NCBI GenBank assembly: GCA_041663425.1
Contig: JBAYMS010000058.1
Location: 1-8,994 of the forward strand
Source: FEN-1322 sp041663425
GTDB taxonomy: Bacteria; Omnitrophota; Gorgyraeia; 2-01-FULL-45-10
Length of the DNA: 8,994 nt
Reading direction: 5' to 3'
Part shown: positions 1 to 7,202 of the stretch, one piece after another
Position numbering within the stretch: the first letter of the stretch is position 1
Layout of the letters: each line of letters opens with the position of its first letter
Program-made: the position numbers and the translations under genes
Notes under the pieces: model-generated
The model's input: only the letters and a program-made list of their open reading frames with translations
Databases searched by the model: none
Told to the model about the DNA's origin: nothing

Positions 1-1
1 A

Positions 2-1348
2 TCGGCAACTGCTGCGCGGGAGATTGCCTGGCTTGCGGCGCGACCGGAAGAAAAAGAAAAAATACCTGTTTTACTGAGAAGCATGGAATTAGTCTACTGG
101 GCTATTGTTTTGATAGTAGGCTTGGGAATTCTTATGTGCGCTTGGTTTTTTGGAAAAAGCTGGTTTCATGCGGGAAGTTCTTCTCCCGAGTTAATCAGGG
201 ACGCATTAATGCTGATGGCAATTTCACTTGTAGTCCAGGTTCCCTCAGGGCTTTACATAGCTGGCTTAATGGGTTTGCAACGCCAAGTGGAGTGCTCAGG
301 TTTTCTTGCTTTTTTTGGCACTGTGCGCGGGCTAGGAGCGGTTATCGTATTATGGAAGATATCCCCGGATATCCGGTTATTTTTTTTATGGCAGATTATT
401 GTGTGTGCGTTGCAGACAGTAGGGATGCGGTGGCTGCTTTGGAAAAAAGTTTACATTGATAAGTGTTCCGCGATATTTTCTATGGACATTCTGCAGTCAG
501 TTAAGGGATTTGCGGGCGGGATGATTCTGATTACGGCTTTAAGCATAATAATGACGCAGGCGGACAAAATGATCTTGAGTAGGGTAGTTTCGCTGGAAGC
601 GCTTGGTTTCTACATGTTGGCATGGGCAGTCGCGTCGGGATTATCTCGAATTTCTACGCCTCTAATTCAGGCATTTGGACCTCGCTTTACGGAACTGGTT
701 TCCATGGGAGACGATGAAGCGCTGGGGAAGCAGGCGCATCTTGCATCCCAGTTGATGAGCGTACTGATCCTGCCGCCGGCCGCTTTGATCGTCTTTCTTG
801 CCAAGCCGATATTGTCTGTATGGATGAGAAGTCCGGATATCGCCGCAGGCGCCGCGCCGATTTTGGCAGTCATGGTTGCAGGCACCGTGCTATCTGCCTC
901 CTCATATCCTGCCTTGAGCATTCTATATAGCAGAAAACAGCTAAAGCCGGTTATAGTTGCGAATCTGACTTTGCTGTTTGTTTTGTTACCATTACTGGCT
1001 ATTGTGGTTATCTATTTCGGGGTTATGGGGGCAGCCTTTTGTTGGGGGTTATATGGGTTGACCCAGTATGTCGTTTATCAAATATTTGGTTTACTCGGAA
1101 TTCCCAATATGAAAGTTGGCGCGTCCATAGTAAGAGACCTGATAATTCCGTGCATAGTATCATTTGTTGTTGCAGGCGTTACCGGATTTTTACTGAATAA
1201 TGTTAAAGGACAAATTGCTTTTATTGCCCTATTGGGTTTTAGCTTGATCCTGGGTTGGCTTGCCGCGTTATTGGTTTGCAGGGATTTGTTCGAAATAATT
1301 GTAAAAAAAATGAAACTTCTAAAAATAAAGAAAGAGGTCTGCGCATGA
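2..1348 (+). CDS. Wzx-like polysaccharide/oligosaccharide flippase, 5' partial
   Basis: Inner-membrane transporter of the Wzx/MATE-like polysaccharide synthesis family (PF01943/PF13440 type), expected to flip undecaprenyl-linked repeat units to the periplasmic face. The frame is open from nt 2 without a start codon, so the gene begins upstream; the ATG at nt 83 is internal, because the 27 residues before it (SATAAREIAW... LLRS) already look like the loop after the second membrane helix. About 448 residues are visible and I estimate 70-90 are missing. Hydrophobic helices fill most of the protein. Family hallmarks are QVPSGLYIAGLMGLQRQV (nt 236-289) and, at nt 557 onward, QADKMILSR followed by the ALGFY-type segment, typical of the central helices of these flippases. 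It ends with a basic cytoplasmic tail (KKMKLLKIKKE). The stop overlaps the next start by 4 nt. The family is clear; the transported glycan cannot be told from sequence. Confidence 0.9.
   Translation, partial: SATAAREIAWLAARPEEKEKIPVLLRSMELVYWAIVLIVGLGILMCAWFFGKSWFHAGSSSPELIRDALMLMAISLVVQVPSGLYIAGLMGLQRQVECSGFLAFFGTVRGLGAVIVLWKISPDIRLFFLWQIIVCALQTVGMRWLLWKKVYIDKCSAIFSMDILQSVKGFAGGMILITALSIIMTQADKMILSRVVSLEALGFYMLAWAVASGLSRISTPLIQAFGPRFTELVSMGDDEALGKQAHLASQLMSVLILPPAALIVFLAKPILSVWMRSPDIAAGAAPILAVMVAGTVLSASSYPALSILYSRKQLKPVIVANLTLLFVLLPLLAIVVIYFGVMGAAFCWGLYGLTQYVVYQIFGLLGIPNMKVGASIVRDLIIPCIVSFVVAGVTGFLLNNVKGQIAFIALLGFSLILGWLAALLVCRDLFEIIVKKMKLLKIKKEVCA
1333..1337 (+). promoter_or_regulatory. Ribosome binding site that sets the methyltransferase start
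   Basis: AGAGG lies 7 nt before the ATG at 1345. This favours 1345 over the longer in-frame reading from the ATG at 1255, whose extra 30 residues are only the flippase C-terminus read in another frame. Confidence 0.7.
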
Positions 1349-2118
1349 AAAATATAGCAAAACAAATGTTAAAAAATCTACTTAGCATGATCGGCGTATT
1401 TGTTATAAAAATTCCAGGCTCCGGCATTTATGCCGAAAGCGGCATGGCTACTATTCATAATGCAGAAGCTCTTAAAATGGAAAAATTTCAGGCAGCTTAT
1501 AAGCGCGGTGTAAAAGCTGCTGATGTCGATTACGGAATCCAATGGAGAGCTTACGTTGCATGCTGGGCTGCCTCGCAGGCAATTTGTGCAGGTAAGGGTG
1601 ATTTTGTAGAGTGTGGAGTAAATAGAGGTTTCATGAGCTCTGCTATAATGACTTACCTTGACTGGAACAGGCTTGACCGCAAATTTTATCTTGTGGATAC
1701 ATTTAAAGGTATTCATGAGGATATTGTTTCCGATGAAGAGAAAAAGGCCGGATATATAGAGAAAAGCCGGAAAGCTATAGCTAGAGGTGATTATACTGAT
1801 GATGTGGAGCGCGTAAGAAAGAATTTTAAAGAATGGACTCAGGCGCATATTGTCCAGGGCTTTGTCCCCGAGATTTTAAAAAATATTCCAAAGGCACCCG
1901 TCGCTTTTGTACACCTTGACATGAATAATGTAACGCCTGAAAAAGCAGCTGCAGAATATTTTTGGCCTATTATGATCAAAGGTGGGGTCATGCTAATGGA
2001 TGATTATGCATTTATCGGTTATGATTTATCGAAAAAAGGAATGGATGAGTTTGCCCGGAGCGTAGGAGCGGAAATTTTATCAATGCCTACAGGGCAGGGC
2101 ATTCTTATAAAAACCTAG
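1345..2118 (+). CDS. TylF/MycF-type SAM-dependent methyltransferase
   Basis: Class I methyltransferase of the TylF/macrocin O-methyltransferase family (PF05711 type), 257 residues, probably soluble. The family transfers a methyl group from S-adenosylmethionine to a sugar hydroxyl, usually with a bound divalent metal. Visible motifs: SAM-binding DFVECGVNRG (residues 86-95), YLVDTFKG (115-122) closing the second strand, HLDMNN (190-195), GGVMLMDDYA (213-222) and a terminal MPTGQGILIKT. D192 and the pair D219/D220 match the metal-binding aspartates known from MycE and NovP. The position two after D192 is Asn, where antibiotic-pathway members often carry Asp; I believe HxDMN is shared by a glycan-locus branch. 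The start is chosen for the 4-nt ATGA overlap with the flippase stop and a good ribosome binding site. Sitting among glycosyltransferases, it likely methylates a sugar of the repeat unit or caps the chain; the substrate is unknown. Some stretches, such as nt 1681-1740, are very AT-rich. Confidence 0.85.
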   Translation: MKNIAKQMLKNLLSMIGVFVIKIPGSGIYAESGMATIHNAEALKMEKFQAAYKRGVKAADVDYGIQWRAYVACWAASQAICAGKGDFVECGVNRGFMSSAIMTYLDWNRLDRKFYLVDTFKGIHEDIVSDEEKKAGYIEKSRKAIARGDYTDDVERVRKNFKEWTQAHIVQGFVPEILKNIPKAPVAFVHLDMNNVTPEKAAAEYFWPIMIKGGVMLMDDYAFIGYDLSKKGMDEFARSVGAEILSMPTGQGILIKT

Positions 2119-2131
2119 GCGAGACGGTGAA

Positions 2132-4411
2132 ATGGAAGATAAAAAACAGCCTTTAGTCAGTATCGGGATGCCTGTCTTTAACGGAGAAAAGGGGCTTGTT
2201 TGTGCTTTGGATTCTCTGCTTGCGCAGGATTACCGTAATTTGGAGATAATAATTTCCGACAATGCCTCATCCGACGCTACGCCCGCTATATGTAGAAGTT
2301 ATGCCGCGAAAGATATCAGGATAAAATATTACAAGGCCGAAACGAATCTCGGTTCGGTGGCGAATTTTAACCGGGTATTCGAACTTTCAAGCGGTGAATA
2401 TTTTATGTGGGCCGCTCACGACGATAAGCGCGCGCCGTCTTTTGTGAGCGAATGTGTAGAAATGCTGGAAAAACATCCGGGCGCGGTGTTATGCCAATCG
2501 TATACCGATTCGTTCGTAGAAGGCCGCGCGGAAAAATTATGCACCATTTCCTTGGATACATTCGTCGGCGTGGCCGGGATAGTGGGGCGATATAAGGAAG
2601 CCCTTAAGAATCTGCCTGCGACCGCTATGTATGGCCTTTACCGGTCATCTATTATGCGGAAGACCATGATGTTCCGCAAAAGTATAGCTACTGACATAGC
2701 TTTTATCCAGGAACTTTCTATATATGGCGATTTTGTCCAGGTTCAAAAACCGCTTTTCAGATATTTTAGCCGCGAGAAATGGAATACCTTAGATCAGGAT
2801 TATAGGTTTTTCCTTGGGAAGGATAAGAGACCGTGGTGGTATTTGCCGTTTGCTGCTCTCTTTTGTGATCATTGGAAAAGGGTTGGCCGCTCGTCGATAT
2901 ATTATCCTATTAAGCTTCGCTTATGGTTTGAATTAATAAGGTATCAGGCTGTTCAGGTAGGGATGAAGGTTTTCATAAAGACAGCGGGTTTATTGTTTCC
3001 CGTAAGGCTTAAGGAAATGGCAGAGCCCGTTATATATAAACGCTGGATGCATAATCCGAATGTGAATATCGATTGCAAGGAATTATATCTGGAGCGCGTA
3101 ATAAGGCCGAGGCTTGGATGGCACAAGACGAATAAGGTGGACTCAAAAAAAACTGTTATTTCACAGGCCGGCCCGAGAGCGTTGTTTTTGGACACGGCGT
3201 ACACATTAAAGATGTGCAGAGAGCGTGAGTTGGAGCAGGAGTTTGTTTCGAGAGAGTGCGGCGGATATTTTGACCACATATGGGGCGTGCATCCCATAGC
3301 TGATATACCCGAAAACAGAAAACCTGAGTGTGATGGTTTTAAAGTATCGATAACGGAGTTTTCCGGCAGGCAAACTGCAATAGAAGGCTCATCGGCTTAT
3401 TTCCAGTATTTAAAATACTGTTTCCCGTTGAATTTTATCGTATCGCAGATAAGGCTTATTTCTTATTTGATCGGTTTGGTAAAGAGGGAACGTATTCAAT
3501 TTATTATTAGCACGGATCCATATTTTTGTGGCATTATCGGGTTGGCAGTGAAAATATTTTCCGGGGCATCTTTAGTAGTATGGGTTGCGGCTAATTATGA
3601 CGACACATTTAAGGCTACTGGGATCCCGGCTATGCCGCGCCTTTTTCGCTGGAGGTGGGTTGAGAAGATGATAGAGCGGATAGTGTTTAGCTGTGCCGAT
3701 CTTGTGGCCGGAGTAAACAGGAATAACTTAGAATTTGCTTTGAAGAACGGAGCGCGCCGCGACAGGGCTACAATATTTTCTAATGGCAAGTTGATAAATC
3801 AGCGGCACCTTATGGAGCCGTGCCTCAGAGATAAGGATGATTTTTTTATTTCGAGTAGCAAAACGAGGCATTTCATATATGTCGGCAGGCTAACCGAAGT
3901 AAAACATCCGGACGATGTATTACGCGCGTTTTCCGTTATAGACAAGAATGTTCCAGGATGTGCACTGATAATGGCCGGCGACGGCCCTATGCGGGGCTGG
4001 TTAGAAAAGTTAGCGCATGAATTGAATATAAGCAGCAGGGTTTATTTTCTAGGTAATTTAAATCAGAATAGTTTGGCAAACCTTCTTGCAGGTTGTTTCG
4101 CGTCTCTTAGCCCTTTAACCGGGAGATCACTGTTCGAAAGCGCACTGGCAGGCCTGCCGATAGTGGCATACGACAGGGATTGGCAAGGGGATTTCGTGGG
4201 AGGTGGCGGTGCCGGATTAGTCGTACCGTTTAGAGACTGGCAAAAGATGGGCGAGGCAGCGATATACCTTTTACGTCATGCCGATGAAACTACAAAAATG
4301 GCCTTAGCTTCCAGGCGCAAGGGGCTGCAAGAGTGCAGTTTGGAAGATTTGTATGCGCACGAGAAAAAAGAATTCGACAATCTTTTAATGCGGAAGACGA
4401 AAAAATATTAA
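2132..4411 (+). CDS. Bifunctional glycosyltransferase, GT2-GT4 fusion
   Basis: A 759-residue protein with two glycosyltransferase domains of different fold. Residues about 6-230 are a GT-A (family 2) domain: LVSIGMPVFNG (8-18), the nucleotide-binding ISDNASSDAT (41-50) and AAHDD (94-98), where D97/D98 stand at the metal/nucleotide-sugar DxD position. Residues 230-345 form a basic, Trp/Tyr-rich stretch and linker. Residues about 348-750 are a GT-B (family 4) domain opening with RALFLDTAY; its nucleotide-sugar half has FIYVGRLTEVKHP (R586, K591), IMAGDGPM (613-620) and TGRSLFESALAGLPIVAYD (663-681). E669 is the second glutamate of the GT4 EX7E motif; the first is replaced by P661. No strong internal ribosome binding site or stop is seen at the domain border, so one polypeptide is expected. 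It probably acts at the cytoplasmic membrane face and adds two sugars in succession. Donors and acceptors cannot be read from sequence. It lies 13 nt after the methyltransferase. Confidence 0.88.
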   Translation: MEDKKQPLVSIGMPVFNGEKGLVCALDSLLAQDYRNLEIIISDNASSDATPAICRSYAAKDIRIKYYKAETNLGSVANFNRVFELSSGEYFMWAAHDDKRAPSFVSECVEMLEKHPGAVLCQSYTDSFVEGRAEKLCTISLDTFVGVAGIVGRYKEALKNLPATAMYGLYRSSIMRKTMMFRKSIATDIAFIQELSIYGDFVQVQKPLFRYFSREKWNTLDQDYRFFLGKDKRPWWYLPFAALFCDHWKRVGRSSIYYPIKLRLWFELIRYQAVQVGMKVFIKTAGLLFPVRLKEMAEPVIYKRWMHNPNVNIDCKELYLERVIRPRLGWHKTNKVDSKKTVISQAGPRALFLDTAYTLKMCRERELEQEFVSRECGGYFDHIWGVHPIADIPENRKPECDGFKVSITEFSGRQTAIEGSSAYFQYLKYCFPLNFIVSQIRLISYLIGLVKRERIQFIISTDPYFCGIIGLAVKIFSGASLVVWVAANYDDTFKATGIPAMPRLFRWRWVEKMIERIVFSCADLVAGVNRNNLEFALKNGARRDRATIFSNGKLINQRHLMEPCLRDKDDFFISSSKTRHFIYVGRLTEVKHPDDVLRAFSVIDKNVPGCALIMAGDGPMRGWLEKLAHELNISSRVYFLGNLNQNSLANLLAGCFASLSPLTGRSLFESALAGLPIVAYDRDWQGDFVGGGGAGLVVPFRDWQKMGEAAIYLLRHADETTKMALASRRKGLQECSLEDLYAHEKKEFDNLLMRKTKKY

Positions 4412-4413
4412 AT

Positions 4414-4418
4414 GGAGG
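4414..4418 (+). promoter_or_regulatory. Strong Shine-Dalgarno that fixes the acetyltransferase start
   Basis: GGAGG lies 5 nt before the ATG at 4424 and inside the first codons that would follow the earlier in-frame ATG at 4412. That ATG directly abuts the upstream TAA and has no ribosome binding site of its own, so initiation at 4424 is preferred and the protein is four residues shorter. Confidence 0.75.
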
Positions 4419-4423
4419 CAAAT

Positions 4424-4933
4424 ATGAGGTCTAATATGGGGTGTAAAGCTGGCATTGATTTTAGCAGGATATCCGCTGATGTGAAATTTGGCAAAGATGT
4501 TCGCCTGGCCGGATTCGTGAACCTATACGGTTGCTCTATTGGAGACGGATCGTTTATCGGGCCTTTTGTCGAGATACAAAAAGACGCTTCTGTCGGTAAG
4601 AGGGTAAAGGTGCAGAGTCATGCATTCATATGTTCAGGAGTCGAGATCGCCGACGAGGTGTTCATAGGGCACGGGGTTATGTTCACGAACGACCTTTTAC
4701 CTAGGGCTACTAATAAAAATGGTGAATTCAAGACGGCTGATGAATGGGTCTGTGTGCCTACCAAGGTTGGTAAGCGCGCTTCTATCGGTAATAATGCTAC
4801 TATACTATGCGGTATCAGTATCGGAGATAACGCGATAGTCGGTGCGGGTAGTGTTGTTGTGAAAGATGTCTCCGCAGGTACTATAGTAGCCGGGAATCCC
4901 GCCCGCATATTAAGAAAAGTGGGGGAGGAATAG
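4424..4933 (+). CDS. WbpD/WlbB-like hexapeptide-repeat sugar N-acetyltransferase
   Basis: A 169-residue left-handed beta-helix acyltransferase, soluble and normally trimeric, using acetyl-CoA. Imperfect hexapeptide turns run through residues 36-90 (CSIGDG, SFIGPF, ASVGKR, VFIGHG) and resume at 113-150 (TKVGKR, ASIGNN, ISIGDN, AIVGAG). The two coils are split by MFTND (86-90) and a loop to about 112, a layout I know from WbpD/WlbB, which acetylate the 3-amino group of UDP-2-acetamido-3-amino-2,3-dideoxyglucuronate. The end, AGNPARILRKV, is typical of the superfamily's final coil. The length fits WbpD-type enzymes (about 190) if slightly short. The adjacent Gfo/Idh oxidoreductase supports a role in making a diacetamido sugar. 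An alternative is acetylation of a dTDP-3-amino-3,6-dideoxyhexose (FdtC/QdtC type), but the isomerase that pathway needs is not in the window. Confidence 0.82.
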   Translation: MRSNMGCKAGIDFSRISADVKFGKDVRLAGFVNLYGCSIGDGSFIGPFVEIQKDASVGKRVKVQSHAFICSGVEIADEVFIGHGVMFTNDLLPRATNKNGEFKTADEWVCVPTKVGKRASIGNNATILCGISIGDNAIVGAGSVVVKDVSAGTIVAGNPARILRKVGEE

Positions 4934-4936
4934 AAG

Positions 4937-4978
4937 ATGTATTATTTATATGGTATTATGGAATCCGTGATTTACTAA
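4937..4978 (+). other. Possible 13-codon micro-ORF in the widest intergenic gap
   Basis: The 58-nt gap between the acetyltransferase and the first oxidoreductase contains ATG-initiated MYYLYGIMESVIY, ending at TAA. A purine-rich GGGGGAGGAA (4921-4930), which also encodes the end of the upstream gene, sits 6 nt before its ATG, and the next gene's GGAGG begins 4 nt after its stop. It could pass ribosomes on to the downstream gene, be a decayed gene remnant, or be chance. Nothing in the peptide identifies it. Confidence 0.2.
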
Positions 4979-4982
4979 TCGT

Positions 4983-4987
4983 GGAGG
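4983..4987 (+). promoter_or_regulatory. Ribosome binding site of the first oxidoreductase
   Basis: GGAGG lies 4 nt before the ATG at 4992. This is a strong site that supports the start and independent initiation after the 58-nt gap. Confidence 0.7.
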
Positions 4988-4991
4988 ATAC

Positions 4992-6008
4992 ATGGTTAAT
5001 GTGGCTTTAGTAGGTTTTGGGTATTGGGGGCCAAACCTAGCGAGAAACTTTTCGAATAACCCGGAGTGTAAACTTTCAGCTATATGCGAGCTTAGTCCAG
5101 CGCGCTCGAAGCTAGCAAAACAGCAACATCCGTCTTGCGAGATCGTGTCCGATTTTAATGAACTTCTGCGCAAAAAAGATATAGACGCGGTACTTATTGC
5201 TACTCCGGTTGCTTCGCATTTCGAGCTTGCCAAAGCCGCTTTGAACTCAGGTAAAGATATACTAGTAGAAAAACCTTTTACCATGACGGTGGCGGAGGCT
5301 GAGGAGCTGATAGATATAGCCGACAAAAAGTCGAGAATTATAGCTGTAGACCACACTTTCCTATTTACTGGAGCGGTTCGTAAAATAAAGGAAGTAGTTA
5401 GTTCCGGTGAGATGGGCGAGCTTTTATATATCGACTCCGTGCGGATAAATCTTGGGTTGTTCCAAAGCGATGTCAACGTCATATGGGATCTGGCGCCGCA
5501 TGATATTTCTATAATTAATCATCTCATAGAAGCTAGTCCGGTAGCTGTTACGGCTGTGGGTACTTCACATACTGTCAACGGACTCGAAAACATCGCATAT
5601 GTGCACATAGAGTATGAGGGCCAACTTATCGCGCATCTTCACATAAATTGGATATCGCCGGCGAAGATACGGCGTATGCTTATAGGCGGAACAAACAAAA
5701 TGATAGTCTATGATGATATGGAGTTTAGTGAAAAAGTTAAAATATACGACAAGGGTATAGTCGTCCGCAATGCGAAGGATGTCAATTCTATCCATAAGGT
5801 AATAGTGGATTATCGCACGGGGGATATGATTGCTCCTAAGCTGGACAATAGGGAGGCATTAAGCGCGGAAGTGGAGCATTTTATTTCGTGCGTCCGTGAC
5901 AGGACTAAACCGTTGGCCGATGGCAATGCAGGGCTTAAAGTGGTCAGGATGCTGGAGGCAACTCAGAGGTCTATAGAGAATAATGGGCAGCGTGTAAAGA
6001 TAATATAA
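4992..6008 (+). CDS. Gfo/Idh/MocA-family NAD(P)-dependent sugar oxidoreductase
   Basis: A 338-residue two-domain dehydrogenase of usual family length. The N-terminal Rossmann domain (1-125) carries the dinucleotide-binding VALVGFGYWGPN (4-15), the strand IDAVLIATP (64-72) and EKP (93-95), whose K94 is the conserved catalytic/cofactor lysine. The C-terminal alpha/beta domain has WDLAPHDISI (165-174), with H170 at the conserved substrate-binding/catalytic histidine, and INLGLFQSD (152-160), which aligns with the NRLNIGK-type segment of the paralogue at 8511. Members of this WlbA/WbpB-like branch oxidise C3 of UDP-GlcNAc-uronic acid before transamination. Its place directly after a WbpD-like acetyltransferase fits that pathway, though the matching aminotransferase is absent here. 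Other nucleotide sugars or a myo-inositol-like substrate cannot be excluded. The enzyme is cytoplasmic. Confidence 0.88.
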   Translation: MVNVALVGFGYWGPNLARNFSNNPECKLSAICELSPARSKLAKQQHPSCEIVSDFNELLRKKDIDAVLIATPVASHFELAKAALNSGKDILVEKPFTMTVAEAEELIDIADKKSRIIAVDHTFLFTGAVRKIKEVVSSGEMGELLYIDSVRINLGLFQSDVNVIWDLAPHDISIINHLIEASPVAVTAVGTSHTVNGLENIAYVHIEYEGQLIAHLHINWISPAKIRRMLIGGTNKMIVYDDMEFSEKVKIYDKGIVVRNAKDVNSIHKVIVDYRTGDMIAPKLDNREALSAEVEHFISCVRDRTKPLADGNAGLKVVRMLEATQRSIENNGQRVKII

Positions 6009-6017
6009 AAGGCTGAT

Positions 6018-7202
6018 ATGATAATGAAAATAACGCATACAATTCCTTTACTCACTAAAGGTGGGGCGGAAAGAGTGGCGGCCGACCTGGCAAACTATGC
6101 GGTGTCATCGGGGCATGAAGTTACTATTATAGCCGCGTATCCAGTCGATGCGGCGCAGCTCAGCGGCACTCTCCATCCGAGCGTTAAAATAGTTTATGTA
6201 TCAGATAAAATGCCCCATACCAGATGGAGCCTCTATATAAGCGTATTTCCCTGGATATGGCGGAATCGGAAATGGCTTGCGCAGCAGGACATTTTACACT
6301 GTCATCTGACCTATGGCGTAGCCTTTGGCACTCTCGCGCATTTTATGTTTGCTGTACTGCGTTGTAAAAGGCCAGCGATCATTGAAACGTATCATTCTGT
6401 CGGTATGTCGATACCGGCATCTCTTCAATGGGCGCACGCCAGGCTGGCAGAACATTTCGATGCGTTTGTGTTAATGGCAGAAGATAAATATTGGGGTGAA
6501 TTCACAAAACGTAGACCTTCGTTATTGTCGGCGATAATTTATAACGGTATTTCATTCCAAAGGCTGACGGATGTGGATCTTATCGCGCGAGAGAGATATC
6601 GCAGAGAAGTGGGCATACCGGATAATTGCCGATACATCGTAGGTGCCGTTGGTAGATTGCGTCCAGATCGTAAGCCATGGCTCTATTTGCCGATATTCGC
6701 TTACATAGCAAATGCCTTAGGGTCGGATGTGCATTTTATTATCGGAGGAGATGGTCCGGAATATGATAATATGCGCTCTCTTATAAATAAATATGGTCTT
6801 GATAAGCAAGTACATATGCCCGGGCTTATATTGGATTCGCGTTTACCATTGTCTATAATGGATATTTATATAACTCTTAACGTAGGTCCTGTTACCGGTA
6901 TAGCGGCGTTGGAGGCCGCATATTTAAAAATACCAGTCCTTGCGATACAACTGCGCAACGATTACAAAGCTAGGCCAAAAGATTGGATATGGTCGGAGAA
7001 AAACTTGTCAAAAGTCGCCAGTGAAACCATTAAGTTGCTTCGTGATCAGGCAAAAAGGCGAGTTCTTAGCAGCCAACAAGCGGAGTATATCAGATCCCAT
7101 CATACAGTGGAATCTATGGCCAAGGCTTACGAAGATTTATACAAGGTTGCGCTGGATCGATTACGCTCTAGTGGGAAAAGTATGAAAAGGCAGGCATTGT
7201 GA
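6018..7202 (+). CDS. GT4-family glycosyltransferase (GT-B fold)
   Basis: A 394-residue GT-B enzyme of normal family-4 length. The N-terminal acceptor half begins with ITHTIPLLTKGGAERVAADL (5-24), whose KGGAER loop is the classic GT4 glycine-rich motif, and includes DILHCHLTYG (91-100) and ETYHSVG (123-129). The C-terminal donor half has VGAVGRLRPDRKP (208-220, with R213 and K219), HFIIGGDGPEYD (239-250) and GPVTGIAALEAAYLKIPVLA (290-309). E299 is the second glutamate of EX7E; the first position is P291, as in the GT4 half of the fusion enzyme. AAAAGG (6007-6012) lies 5 nt before the ATG at 6018 and 11 nt before the alternative ATG at 6024, favouring 6018. It starts 9 nt after the oxidoreductase and ends in a GTGA overlap with the membrane protein. 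It likely adds one sugar to the lipid-linked repeat unit; the sugar is unknown. Confidence 0.88.
   Translation: MIMKITHTIPLLTKGGAERVAADLANYAVSSGHEVTIIAAYPVDAAQLSGTLHPSVKIVYVSDKMPHTRWSLYISVFPWIWRNRKWLAQQDILHCHLTYGVAFGTLAHFMFAVLRCKRPAIIETYHSVGMSIPASLQWAHARLAEHFDAFVLMAEDKYWGEFTKRRPSLLSAIIYNGISFQRLTDVDLIARERYRREVGIPDNCRYIVGAVGRLRPDRKPWLYLPIFAYIANALGSDVHFIIGGDGPEYDNMRSLINKYGLDKQVHMPGLILDSRLPLSIMDIYITLNVGPVTGIAALEAAYLKIPVLAIQLRNDYKARPKDWIWSEKNLSKVASETIKLLRDQAKRRVLSSQQAEYIRSHHTVESMAKAYEDLYKVALDRLRSSGKSMKRQAL
7185..7190 (+). promoter_or_regulatory. Ribosome binding site supporting a GTG start
   Basis: AAAAGG lies 8 nt before the GTG at 7199. That GTG overlaps the upstream TGA as GTGA. There is no in-frame ATG before the third membrane helix, so the GTG start is strongly preferred. 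Confidence 0.65.

Noticed and set aside
136..459. A 107-codon + strand frame inside the flippase
   Set aside because: It has no ribosome binding site and overlaps a confident flippase reading in another frame; the same holds for the minus-strand frames at 667-921, 1078-1365 and 1378-1848.
1255..1344. Longer in-frame start for the methyltransferase at the ATG at 1255
   Set aside because: The extra 30 residues lie wholly within the flippase gene in another frame, and the ATG at 1345 has a ribosome binding site and the ATGA overlap.
4412..4423. ATG at 4412 as the acetyltransferase start
   Set aside because: It abuts the upstream stop and lacks a Shine-Dalgarno, while GGAGG is placed for the ATG at 4424.
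4934..4991. Possible promoter or terminator in the 58-nt gap (TATTAT-like boxes)
   Set aside because: No -35 partner at suitable spacing and no GC-rich hairpin followed by a T run was found.
4946..5482. A 178-codon minus-strand frame opposite the first oxidoreductase
   Set aside because: Its low-complexity Ser/Thr-rich product is typical of antisense shadow frames, and the + strand gene is clearly real.
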